From: Mesoplasma grammopterae ATCC 49580
GTDB lineage: Bacteria; Bacillota_I; Bacilli_A; Mycoplasmatales; Mycoplasmataceae
NCBI RefSeq assembly: GCF_000701525.1
Contig: NZ_KL370789.1
Span: 180,482-236,299, forward strand
DNA length: 55,818 nt
Reading direction: 5' to 3'
This document shows positions 32,103-43,798 of this stretch, piece after piece (positions within the stretch are counted from its first letter, which is position 1; each line of letters begins with the position of its first letter). The translations under genes and the position numbers were made by a program. The notes beneath the pieces were generated by a model, which was not told where the DNA came from, searched no databases, and was given only the letters and a program-made list of their open reading frames with translations.

Positions 32103-32191
32103 TGGTCCCCAAGGCCAGACTTGAACTGGCACGGGAGATAAAGCCCGGTGGATTTTAAGTCCACTGCGTCTACCGATTCCGCCACTTGGGG
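32103..32191 (-). tRNA. tRNA-Leu (UAA)
   Basis: Cloverleaf on the minus strand with acceptor CCCCAAG/CTTGGGG, anticodon stem GTGGA/TCCAC, loop CTTAAAA (anticodon UAA), a long variable arm typical of class II tRNAs, T loop TTCAAGT and encoded CCA end. Last of five tandem tRNA genes. Confidence 0.95.
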
Positions 32192-32198
32192 ATGTATA

Positions 32199-32274
<76 letters not shown>

Positions 32275-32279
32275 AAAGT

Positions 32280-32354
32280 TGGTTGGGCTAGCAGGATTCG
32301 AACCGGCGCATGAGGGAGTCAAAGTCCCTTGCCTTACCGCTTGGCTATAGCCCA
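32280..32354 (-). tRNA. tRNA-Gln (UUG)
   Basis: Minus-strand cloverleaf with acceptor TGGGCTA/TAGCCCA, anticodon stem AGGGA/TCCCT, loop CTTTGAC (anticodon UUG) and encoded CCA. Confidence 0.95.
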
Positions 32355-32359
32355 ATAAA

Positions 32360-32443
32360 TGGTGGAGGGGGAGGGATTCGAACCCCCGAACCGAAAGGAA
32401 GTGGGTTACAGCCACCCGCGTTTGACCGCTTCGCTACCCCTCC
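32360..32443 (-). tRNA. tRNA-Tyr (GUA)
   Basis: Minus-strand cloverleaf with acceptor GGAGGGG/CCCCTCC, anticodon stem GGTGG/CCACT with loop CTGTAAC (anticodon GUA), long variable arm, and encoded CCA. Confidence 0.95.
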
Positions 32444-32450
32444 ATTTAAA

Positions 32451-32526
32451 TGGTGCTGACTAAAGGACTTGAACCTTCGACCTATTGATTACTAGTCAAT
32501 TGCTCTACCAACTGAGCTAAGTCAGC
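32451..32526 (-). tRNA. tRNA-Thr (AGU)
   Basis: Minus-strand cloverleaf with acceptor GCTGACT/AGTCAGC, anticodon stem ATTGA/TCAAT, loop CTAGTAA (anticodon AGU) and encoded CCA. An A at wobble position 34 is unusual in bacteria; an unmodified A34 threonine tRNA is known from Mycoplasma capricolum. First tRNA of the cluster. Confidence 0.93.
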
Positions 32527-32570
32527 GATGCCTTTTTTTGCTATCCTCTTTTAACAAGGACATTATTTAT

Positions 32571-32601
32571 TTTATATTATTAATTTTAAATAAACAAGCA
32601 A
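32571..32601 (-). promoter_or_regulatory. Candidate promoter of the tRNA cluster
   Basis: On the minus strand TATAAA (32571-32576) lies 45 bp before tRNA-Thr. TTGCTT (32596-32601) is 19 bp farther upstream, or TTGTTT (32592-32597) at 15 bp. Neither spacing is ideal. Confidence 0.4.
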
Positions 32602-32630
32602 AATTTTAAAAAAAATGCTTTTTTTAAAAT

Positions 32631-32656
32631 AAAAAAAGTTGTTAGTCAACAACTTT
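32631..32656 (-). terminator. Hairpin terminator of acpS-folA-plsC
   Basis: Stem aaagttgtt / aacaacttt (32635-32656) followed on the minus strand by T. It includes the plsC stop codon. Confidence 0.8.
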
Positions 32657-33769
32657 AAATATATCTTTAAGTTTTTTCTTTTCTTTAGATTTTTTAGGTT
32701 TAGAATTTCCTGTTTTTTGGAAGTCTTCTCTATTTTTTAAATTAATTTTATTTATTGTTTTATGATCTAATAAAATTTCTTTATCAACTCATTTTTCCAT
32801 GTTTTCAATAATAGCTTTTCTTGTGTTTTTTGTTAGATCTTCTGTTTTTAATGAAATATGTTTTAAAGGCATTATTGGTTTCCCAAAAACAACTTTTATT
32901 TCAATATGTTTTGGTCTTTCTTTGCTAAATACTTGGTATGAGTTAATTATTGTAACTGGAACAACAGGGGCATTAGCCATTTGAGCTACTTTTAATGCTG
33001 CTGGTTGAAATTCTCCTACTTGTTGTGAATGACTTCTAGTTCCTTCTGGGAATATAGCTAATGAACGTCTAAAGTCTACAACTAATTGTTTTCCTTCTTT
33101 GAAAGCTTCTAATGCACTTCTTGGGTTTTTTCTATCAAGTGGGATACAATCCATTAAACGAACAAATCTACCAAATTTTTTATCTTCTCATAATTCTTTT
33201 TTAGCAATAAACGCTAAAGGTTGTTGAAGATAAAAATTATTTAATGCTACAAGTGCAACTGGATCAAAGTTTGATTGATGGTTAGGTGCTAATATAACTC
33301 CACGGTCTAATCAATTTTCAATTCCTTCACATTTAACAGTTATATCAGAAACATATAAAATTCTTTTCGCTGCTTTTTTAACAAAGTTATAGCAATATTC
33401 TTCTGAAAAATATCCTGGACTTTTTAAATTTTTTTTACTTATTTTTTTAGCTTTACGCATCATGTTTCACATTGGGAATCACATGTATGTCATTTTTCAA
33501 AAATTAAGTTTTAATTTTTCCTTTTTTTTCTTTTCTGTTTTTGATTTAGTTGTTTTTGCTGAACTAACAGTTGTTATTTCAGTAGTTTCAACAACTTTAA
33601 CTTCTTCAACTTTAACTTCTTCAACTTTTTTAGCTGGTTGTTTTTTAGTAACTGGTTTTGTTTCAGTTGTATTTTTAGCTGTTGATTTTGGTGCAGCTGG
33701 TTTTTTAGTTGCTGATTTTGGTGCAGTTTTTTTAGCTACTGGTTTTTTAACTTCTTTTTCTTTTGTCAT
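32642..33769 (-). CDS. plsC: 1-acyl-glycerol-3-phosphate acyltransferase with Lys/Ala-rich N-terminal extension
   Basis: A 375-residue protein. Residues ~115-350 are a PlsC acyltransferase making phosphatidic acid: catalytic NHQSNFDP (His164), and the substrate motif FPEGTRSHS. Residues ~1-90 are a Lys/Ala/Pro/Thr-rich tail of histone-like composition, KKPAAPKSTAK-type repeats and VEEVKVEEVKV. Read with the standard code these look like two genes; one UGA Trp codon at 33497 joins them in the same frame. AGGAG precedes the first ATG. A second possible start (MTYMWF, 33493) lacks a ribosome binding site. Third gene of acpS-folA-plsC. Confidence 0.9.
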
Positions 33770-33770
33770 T

Positions 33771-34256
33771 TTATTTTCTCCTATTCATGTATTCAACATA
33801 AAAGTGTTCTTTTTCCACTATATTTATTTTATCAAAATTATCATAGTTAAAGTTTTTGATATGTACATTTCCTTCAAAATCATCTTTTATTATGCTTCTA
33901 ATAATTTCATCACAATCATCAAAGAATAATTCATATATTTGACTTCCACCAATAATGTAAATGTCTTTTGATGTATTCCCTTTAAATTCTTTTAAAATAA
34001 AATCTTTATTATTAATAAAATTTATATTTTCTGACATGTATTCTTTGTACTTTTTAGTATCTCTTGTAAGCACATAATTGATACGATTTGGTAAACCTTT
34101 AAAGTTCATTGACTCAAAAGTTTTACCACCCATTAAAACATTTTGATTTAACGTTGTTGTTCTAAAATGTTGCATTTCTTCTTTTATAGATCAAGGAAGT
34201 GAATTATCTTTACCAATTACTCCTTTGCTTGTTTGTGCTCAAATCATTTTAATCAT
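33771..34256 (-). CDS. folA: Dihydrofolate reductase
   Basis: A 161-residue enzyme reducing dihydrofolate to tetrahydrofolate with NADPH. The N-terminus IWAQTSKGVIGKDNSLPW, then VLMGGKTFESM and the nucleotide-site IYIIGGSQIYELF match DHFR. UGA encodes Trp near residue 6 and 22. GGTG lies 7 bases before ATG 34256; a second ATG at 34247 is possible. The start overlaps the acpS stop by 8 bp. Confidence 0.95.
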
Positions 34257-34584
34257 TTTTCTTCACCGCCATACCAACTGAATATTTTTTTTCATGAGAA
34301 ATTGAAATCAATATATTAGTTAATTCTTTATTTAAAATAACTGGTGTTTTTTCTAAGTAACCTATATTAATTTTACTCATTGGCAATACTTCATTATTTT
34401 TTAAAGTTTTAATAATAGATTCTTTTACAGCTCATCTTCCAGCTACAAACTCAATCTTCGCTTTTTTTGAAGATAGTGTTAATAATTTTTCTAACTCATC
34501 TTTAGTTAAAACTTTATTTAAAAAATTTTGTCTTAAATTAACTCTTTTGTTTTCAACAATATCAATTCCAATATTTTCAATCAT
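34249..34584 (-). CDS. acpS: Holo-[acyl-carrier-protein] synthase
   Basis: A 111-residue enzyme that attaches 4'-phosphopantetheine to the acyl carrier protein. The magnesium site GIDIVENKRV is at the N-terminus. FVAGRWAVKESIIKTL is the KE motif, and ISISHEKKYSVGMAV is the final strand. AAGGA precedes MIENIGID. It is the first gene of a compact acpS-folA-plsC operon that links ACP activation with phospholipid synthesis. Confidence 0.93.
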
Positions 34585-34630
34585 AATGTATCCTTTTATT
34601 TTATTTAATTTTATCAATTAATAGCCTATA

Positions 34631-34665
34631 AAAAAACCTCACAGTCTAATCTTGTGAGGTTTTTT
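34631..34665 (-). terminator. Hairpin terminator of the ileS operon
   Basis: Thirteen-base stem aaaaaacctcaca / tgtgaggtttttt (34631-34665) with T run on the minus strand; one of the strongest terminators in the window. Confidence 0.9.
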
Positions 34666-34666
34666 G

Positions 34667-35140
34667 TTAATCTATTGATATTTTTACATTAAAATTATTA
34701 ATTTGCTTATATTCAATCTTAGCTGAGTCTAACATTCTCTTTGAAGCTTTAACTTCATTTGAATCTTTATATTTATCTTCAAGGTAATATACATTTTTAA
34801 TTCCTGCTTGAATGATGATTTTTGTACATTCGTTGCATGGAAACAAAGTAACATAAACATCTGAGTCAGTTAAGTTTGTTCTCGCACTTACAATAGCGTT
34901 TAATTCAGCATGAGCTACATAAGGGTATTTAGTATCGATTCATTCCCCTTCTCTTGTTCAAGGGAATTCATCATCATTAACACCTCTAGGAAATCCATTA
35001 TAACCTGTTGATATAATTTGGTTTAAATTATTAACAAGAATAGCTCCAACCTGAGTTGATGGGTCTTTACTTCTCATTGCGCAAACTTTAGCAACAGTCA
35101 TAAAGAATTGTTCCCAGTTTAAAAAATTCTCTCTTTTCAT
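34667..35140 (-). CDS. dCMP deaminase (ComEB-like)
   Basis: A 157-residue zinc enzyme that deaminates dCMP to dUMP for thymidylate synthesis. The zinc site is VAHAELNAIV (His, Glu) and LFPCNECTK (two Cys); DPSTQVGAILVN and the TGYNGFPRG loop are typical of the family. One UGA Trp just after residue 60. It begins inside the stop codon of the rhomboid-like gene (1-bp overlap) and ends the T-box-controlled operon. Confidence 0.94.
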
Positions 35141-36585
35141 TATAGTTTGATTCCTAACTTAATGTTTGTAATAACATCAGCAGTTGAAGCTAAATTAATT
35201 GTTGCTACAGTTGAAGGTTTTGGATATAGATTTTCATTTCATGCTCCATCTTGAAATCTACCTAATCATCCGATTTTTTCAAATACTTGATTATAATGAT
35301 CAAAATCTCCACCTATTTTATTTTTTGCATAGAATTGTAATGCTGTAATAACACTATAGTTATATGCTGGTGCTTTTTTAAGAGTAACAACAAAAACTAT
35401 TGCTACAACTATAAATATTAATAAGAATAATATTAAAATGTTTTCTCTTCATGTTCAGTCTTTTAGTGGTTTTTTTACTAAACCTGCAAAAATTGATCCA
35501 AAGATAATTCCTGACATCAATACTGAGAATGAACTTAATTGGTCTTGGCTATTGAAAATAGCAAGAATAATTAAAACTATTGGTCAAATAACTTTTACTT
35601 TTCCAAATTTTGCTATTGGTGATGTTTCTCCAGAAACATTCATAGCCAATATACCAACCATAATTCCAATAATTGGAAGAGAACCTGAAGTAATAGTGTA
35701 TGGTAATGTTGCTGAAACAACAAAACCAAGTGTTATATACGCTAAAACAAAAGAAATAGCTAATTTTCATACATTACCGATAATAATTTCAGTAATTTTA
35801 CTTATTGAGAATAATGAAGTTGTTAATAAGAAAATCATTAAAGCACTAAATACTATCCCATTTCCTGAGTCCATAGCACTAAAACCATAAGTGAAAATTC
35901 TTCATCATTGACCACCTGCAATTGTTAATGTTTGGTTTGTACCACCAAATATTATCATTGGTGCTTGTCATGCTCTTGCTGATCATTTAACTATTTGACC
36001 AGCATCATTGTATGACATACCTTCTAGAATGCTTAAGTTCATGAATAAACCAATAATAGTAAATGAAACGGGCATTATTATGAAAAAGAATAAAATGATT
36101 CATGTAAAACTAATGTTATTATTTTTAATTTTATTTAAAGCTATTTTAAAATTATTAATTTTAATTTCATCATTTAAATCTTCGTCTTGAATTATGTTTT
36201 CTTCTTTATTTTGAGTTGTTTGTTTATTATTTTTAAACTTTGAAATTAATGGTAAAAATTTTACTAAATTATTTTGAAGTTCTTCTGGAGTTGTAATAAC
36301 TAGAATTTCAGTTTCATCTTCTGTTAATTTATTTTCATATTCACTAATAACAATTTTTAATTTCTTAACTTTCTCATTCATAAAGTTTTTTTGAGCAGTC
36401 ATTTCAATGTTTGATCAATTTTCTGTTGAACCTTCTATTTGAAGTTCTATTATTACATACTGATTAGAATTATTAATAAATATTGCACGTGACTCTTTTA
36501 TTTTTTTATCAACGTTTTTGTACTTATATTCTTTTTTCAAAAACTTAACCAATGCTTGATAAGTGTTAGATTGTTTTTCAGTCAT
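35140..36585 (-). CDS. Rhomboid-like membrane protein, probably catalytically degenerate
   Basis: A 481-residue protein. The first ~155 residues are soluble and charged. About seven membrane helices follow, with the rhomboid-like pattern GGQWWRIFTYGFSAMDSG and, two helices on, TSGSLPIIGIMVG in the place of the usual GxSG-containing serine helix. Neither the canonical HxxxHxxxN nor GxSGxxxG is intact. A soluble C-terminal domain (~100 residues, Tyr/Asn-rich, PAYNYSVITALQFYAKN) resembles the TPR-like tails of GluP proteins. GGGG lies upstream of MTEKQS. It overlaps rluD by 20 bp. Confidence 0.72.
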
Positions 36586-37501
36586 TTTCAACCCCGCCTT
36601 CCTGAAGAATTTTATCAGTAAATTCTTTTGGTAATTCTGCTTTTAATTTTACCATTTCTTTTGTGATTGGGTGTAAAAATTCTAATTTATACGCATGTAG
36701 CATTTGACCAAAATCAGTTTGTTTCTCTGCTAACTTACCATATGAAGGGTCATTTACAATTGGATGTTTAATGAAATTGAAGTGAACTCTAATTTGATGT
36801 GTTCTTCCAGTTTCAATAGCACACTTAACTAAAGTTGTTTTGTCTAAACGTTTAATAACATCAAAATTAGTTACTGCATATTTAGAATTTTTAGAGGTAA
36901 CCATCATTTTTTTTCTATCATTTTGGTGTCTACCTATCGGTGCATCGATAATTCCTTTATCTTCTTTTATTTCACCTCAAACTAAAGCTACATATTCTTT
37001 GTATATTTCATGGTTCTTCAACATTTCTGTTAATACTTGGTGAGATTTATCATTCTTAGCAACAATTAATAGACCAGTTGTTTGTTTATCTATTCTATGA
37101 ACAATTCCAGGTCTCTCAATACCACCAATTGTACTTAAGAATTCAGCATCTCTTCCCAATAAAGCATTAACCATTGTTCCTTCTGTGTTTCCAGCTCCAG
37201 GGTGAACAACCATGTTATTTGGTTTATTAACAACCAAAATATCATCATCTTCATAAACAATATCTAAATCAATTTTTTCTGGATTTATTGTTGATGCTTT
37301 TACTTCAGGAATATTAATTTCTATTTCAATATCTCCAATTAAATTAAAATTTTGTTTTGTTTCAACATTACCATTAATTATTACATTTCCATCTTTGATT
37401 AAAGTTTGAATGTAACTTCTTGAATATTCAGTAGATTCAGCTAAAGCATCTACTAAGTATTTGTCTAACCTTACTTTTTCAACATTAGCTTTTAATTTCA
37501 T
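36566..37501 (-). CDS. rluD: Pseudouridine synthase, RluD family
   Basis: A 311-residue enzyme that isomerises uridine in 23S rRNA. An N-terminal S4 domain (VRLDKYLVDALAESTEYSRSYIQ) is followed by the catalytic domain with HRIDKQTTGLL and Asp138, and KCAIETGRTHQIRVHF. A UGA at 36578 is Trp, so the true stop is TAA at 36566; the standard code would end it earlier. Start overlaps lspA by 17 bp, end overlaps the rhomboid-like gene by 20 bp. Subtype (RluA, C or D) is not certain. Confidence 0.93.
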
Positions 37502-38108
37502 TTTTATCTACCTCTTTATTTATTTCTTTTTCTTTTTTTGGTTTAAATATGTTGATCATTTCTATAATGAAACACACTGCTCCAATTCCAATTCCAATAT
37601 TGACTCACATGTCAGCTAAATTAAATATATAGCCTGAAGAGCCTAAGAAGTCAAAACCTCACACAAACATATCTACTACTCCACCATAAATTTCTTGGCC
37701 ATCTCTTATAGTAGCTGGAGCTCAAGCTCTTGCTAATAAGTTTGCAAAACCACCAGCCAGTAATATTGAACAAGTGATAATTCATTTTTTATCATTTAAA
37801 AATATAAATACAATGATTAGTAATGTAACAAATAATGTGGCTAAAGTTACTGTTTTAGCTAAACCATCTGCATAATCACCACGACCATAAGCAGAACCTA
37901 AATTTATTTTGTATTGAAGATTTAAAAATCCATTTATAAATGTTTTTGAGTCATTTTCTTTCATTGTTGCAACAACAACTCATTTAATTATTCAATCTGA
38001 AAGTATCAAAAAGCTCATTATAGGGGTTGCTACAATAAGTTTAAATTTTCATTTAAAATCATATGATTTTAATCCAAAAATTAAATTAGATATTTGATTT
38101 TTAAACAT
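37485..38108 (-). CDS. lspA: Lipoprotein signal peptidase (signal peptidase II)
   Basis: A 207-residue membrane aspartic protease that removes lipoprotein signal peptides. Four membrane helices; the catalytic Asp motifs are GGVVDMF and FNLADMWVNIG, with upstream GGFANLLARAW matching the conserved GAxGNxxDR region. The C-terminal tail is charged (FKPKKEKEINKEVDK). AGGGG precedes the start. It processes the lipoproteins whose genes occur in this window. Second gene after ileS. Confidence 0.95.
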
Positions 38109-38127
38109 AACTATCACCCCTTAATGC

Positions 38128-40854
<2,727 letters not shown>

Positions 40855-40876
40855 TTTCTAATCTCCTTTAAAAATA

Positions 40877-41075
40877 AAAATCGCCCCTTGTATAAGGAGC
40901 GATTAACCGCGGTACCATCCTAATTAATAAATTAAAGCTTAATTTATCATCTTCAAGGTTTTAACGGTGCCACCGCAGAATTCTACTCAATTTAATTTTT
41001 CTTTTCTGTTGAAAAAAGGTGATATCTTTTAAATATTATTACTAGTTTACACCAACCACTAGCTCTCTTTGAATA
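40877..41075 (-). promoter_or_regulatory. T-box riboswitch leader of ileS
   Basis: The minus-strand leader holds the T-box sequence AGGATGGTACCGCGG (40907-40921), the GGTGG-ACCG element (near 40965-40980) and a Rho-independent terminator with stem aatcgctcc / ggggcgatt (40879-40904). The leader's 5' part folds around GGTTGGTG; AUC at 41021-41023 (minus strand) is a plausible isoleucine specifier. Uncharged tRNA-Ile should block the terminator. The exact 5' end and the stem I folding are not established here. Confidence 0.9.
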
Positions 41076-41132
41076 ATTAATTTAAAAAACTTGTCCTTTA
41101 GTTTTTATAATAATATTTTATATTATTTTTAA

Positions 41133-42107
41133 TTAAATTTGATGTTTTTTAACAAAATCTGTTGTTCTTAAAATGTAATCTTCAGTAAACTTAATAATTG
41201 ATTTAGTATGATTAATTCCTGTATCATAAATAATTAATTCATTCACTTTAGATTCTTCTATATTGTTTTTAACATCTTGCATTTTAAAACTATCTAAAAA
41301 GTTTGTTACTCTATCAAATCTGTTATGAATATACATAATAGGTATATACTTATGTTTTGTCTCAATTAAATTAATAAAATCAAGTTCAACTAGATTAACT
41401 CCATATTCATTTTTATATATTTTTAACATGTCTTCTAAAACCAAGTTAACATAATTCTCAAATATTTTTGGAGCATTATTTGCAACCATTCTTCTTAGAA
41501 GTTTTGAAACTGACATATAAGCTGAATCTGATATTGCTCATTTGATATTATTTTCCGTAACAAATTTTTCTTCTGTTAAAGCTAGGTAGTTAACTGTAAA
41601 TCCACCCATGCTTGTTCCAACAAGACCAATTTCTTCTGGTTTATAATTTTGTGTTACTCATGAAATAATTGTCATTAAGTCTCACTTTTCTTTATAACCT
41701 CAAGTTACAACATCAGTATCACTTGATCCATGATTTCTAAAATCAAAAGTTATTATGTTGTACCCTAATGAACGATAGTGTCAAGTTAAATATAAAACAT
41801 TGAATCTTCCTGAATTGAATCCATGAACACCGATTACTCATTTATTGCTTGGCTTTGGGTTTAATCATACACTAGCAACAATTTTTACGCCATCTTTTGA
41901 AAGCGTCGTGAAGTTAGCTGTTGGGCTTTTATATTCTTTTATTTTTAATTTTTTATTTGAATTTCTATTAGTTGAATTAAAGTTATTAATTGTTTTAACA
42001 AAATTAATTTTTAAACTAGCTGCTTCTTCACGTTGTTTAATTGTTTTGGAAAAACTTGAATTTCACATTTGAATCATTTTATGAGCTAAAGTTGAATATT
42101 CTGACAT
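41133..42107 (-). CDS. Alpha/beta hydrolase
   Basis: A 324-residue serine hydrolase-fold protein. The oxyanion region is GVHGFNSGR, the nucleophile elbow GTSMGG has Ser166, and FDFRNHGSSD precedes it. A C-terminal His (DTGINHTKSIIKF) and the earlier HNRFDRVT Asp complete a likely triad. No signal peptide; ~60 N-terminal residues are polar. Esterase or peptidase function cannot be decided. GAGG precedes the ATG. Single gene between the sepF terminator and the T-box leader. Confidence 0.9.
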
Positions 42108-42164
42108 AATAACCTCTTTTCTATTATTTATATTTTACTATAAACATACAAATAAAAATGAAAT

Positions 42165-42186
42165 AAAAAAATAAGCATTGCTTATT
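42165..42186 (-). terminator. Hairpin terminator of the dcw operon
   Basis: Stem aataagca / tgcttatt (42170-42186) with T run on the minus strand. It includes the sepF stop codon. Confidence 0.75.
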
Positions 42187-42580
42187 TTCTAATTAATATT
42201 TTGTAAATGTTACCTTCAATTTTTTTGTAGATACCATCATTAATGTAAATAACACCTGATATGAAATCTATAATTCTTCTTTTTTCTGCTTTTTCTAATC
42301 CTGAAAGATCAACTAAAACAATTTTATTAATTTTTAATTCATCTGCAATTTTAGCTGCATCAGAAAATGAAGTAGGTTTAATAATTTCAGTTCTTTTAGA
42401 AGGAATATCTTGATTGATTGTGTTTAATTCACTTTCATTTGAATATTCAACTTCTTCTTTAGTTGTTGAATCTTCTTCATCATACATACTGTATCCATTT
42501 ACATCGTTTAAAGCTTGATCTATTTCCCCTGATTCAAGTTTTTTAGTTTTTATTTTATCTAGTAGTTCTTTAATTTTCAT
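42182..42580 (-). CDS. sepF: Cell division protein SepF
   Basis: A 132-residue FtsZ partner that joins and anchors FtsZ filaments. The N-terminal ~75 residues are polar; the SepF domain has IIKPTSFSDAAKIADELKINKIVLVDLSGLEKAEKRRIIDFISG, and the typical GVIYINDGIYKKIEG end. ATG 42580 is chosen because AGGAG lies seven bases before it; ATG 42586 sits one base from it. Starts 13 bp after ftsZ. Confidence 0.94.
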   Translation of the reverse strand: MKIKELLDKIKTKKLESGEIDQALNDVNGYSMYDEEDSTTKEEVEYSNESELNTINQDIPSKRTEIIKPTSFSDAAKIADELKINKIVLVDLSGLEKAEKRRIIDFISGVIYINDGIYKKIEGNIYKILIRK

Positions 42581-42593
42581 TTTCATTCTCCTA

Positions 42594-43784
42594 CTACTTC
42601 AAGAATGTTGGGAAATCATCTTCAGTATCATCTGAATATGTTGATGCACCGCTATTTACAGAATGCATAGTTTGGTGAGCATGTAGAACATCTTCTTCAA
42701 ATGAAGTAGACGCTTTTTGTTCTTCTTCGACATGAGTTGACTTGTATAAACTTGAAGTTCTTAAATTTGCAAATGTTGAAGTTGCGTTTGATTTTGTTCC
42801 TAAGCTTGCTGATGATTTAATCATTTCTTCATCAAAACCAGTAGCAATAACAGTTACAACTAATTCATCTTTTTCAGTTAATTCTTTATTAATAGCTACT
42901 CCAAAAACAATGTTTACTTCTGGATTATCAATTGCTTGGTTAACAACATCAACAACATCATAAGCATCATTTAATGAGATACCTTCTCCACCAGTAACGT
43001 TAACAATAACATCTTTTGCACCAACGATTGCTGCTTCAAGTAAAGTTGATGATATAGCATCATTAGCTGCTAAGTTTGCTTTATCTGGACCTGTTCCTAA
43101 ACCAATTCCAAATAATGCATTACCTTTTTTAGACATAACTGTTTTAACGTCAGCAAAGTCTAAGTTAATTAAAGCAGGAACTGCAATTAAGTCTGTAATT
43201 GTTTGAACACCTTGTTTTAATATTGCGTCAGCTTCAGCAAAAGCTTCTTGAATAGGTTTAGCACCAATGAATTCTAATAAGCGATCATTTGAGATAACAA
43301 TTGTTGAATCAACGTATTTTTTTAATTCAATGATTCCTTCTTCTGCAAAAGTGTTTCTGTATTTACCTTCAAATCTGAATGGTTTAGTTACAATAGCAAC
43401 AACTAAAGCTCCTGTTTCTTGAGCAATTCTTGCGATAACTGGAGCAGCACCTGTTCCAGTTCCTCCACCCATTCCAGCAGTTACAAAAATTAAATCAGCA
43501 CCTTCTAAAGCAGCTCTTAAATCGTTTTCAGATTCTAAAGCAGCTGTTTTACCTACTTCAGGGTTTGCTCCAGCACCTAAACCTTTTGTTGATTTTTCTC
43601 CTAAAATAATTTTATTAGGAACGTTTGATCCTGCTAAAACTTGAGCATCAGTATTTGCAATATAGAAATCAACACCGTGAGCACCTTGCTCAAACATTCT
43701 TGAAACGGCATTGTTTCCACCACCACCAACTCCAATAACTTTGATCTTGGCTTTTTGGCTAAATTCTTGTGTATTATTATTCAT
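42594..43784 (-). CDS. ftsZ: Cell division protein FtsZ
   Basis: A 396-residue tubulin-like GTPase forming the division ring. The tubulin signature GGGTGTG is at residues 106-112 within AGMGGGTGTGAAP, and the N-terminal GVGGGGNNAVSRM is intact. The variable C-terminal linker is followed by DDFPTFLK, a good match to the conserved tail that binds SepF and FtsA. AAAAGGAG precedes the start. No UGA codon. Fourth gene of the dcw operon. Confidence 0.97.
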   Translation of the reverse strand: MNNNTQEFSQKAKIKVIGVGGGGNNAVSRMFEQGAHGVDFYIANTDAQVLAGSNVPNKIILGEKSTKGLGAGANPEVGKTAALESENDLRAALEGADLIFVTAGMGGGTGTGAAPVIARIAQETGALVVAIVTKPFRFEGKYRNTFAEEGIIELKKYVDSTIVISNDRLLEFIGAKPIQEAFAEADAILKQGVQTITDLIAVPALINLDFADVKTVMSKKGNALFGIGLGTGPDKANLAANDAISSTLLEAAIVGAKDVIVNVTGGEGISLNDAYDVVDVVNQAIDNPEVNIVFGVAINKELTEKDELVVTVIATGFDEEMIKSSASLGTKSNATSTFANLRTSSLYKSTHVEEEQKASTSFEEDVLHAHQTMHSVNSGASTYSDDTEDDFPTFLK

Positions 43785-43798
43785 TTTGTTTTCTCCTT

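Noticed and set aside
33497-33769. Separate histone-like DNA-binding protein gene
   Set aside because: It ends at UGA and continues in frame into PlsC, which lacks its own ribosome binding site; treated as one gene.
33462-33929. Plus-strand hydrophobic frame resembling a membrane protein
   Set aside because: Complement of the Lys/Ala-rich coding repeat; hydrophobicity arises from antisense Lys codons.
35438-36190. Plus-strand open frames opposite the rhomboid-like gene
   Set aside because: The minus-strand frame is continuous, has a start signal and fits the operon; these are shadows.
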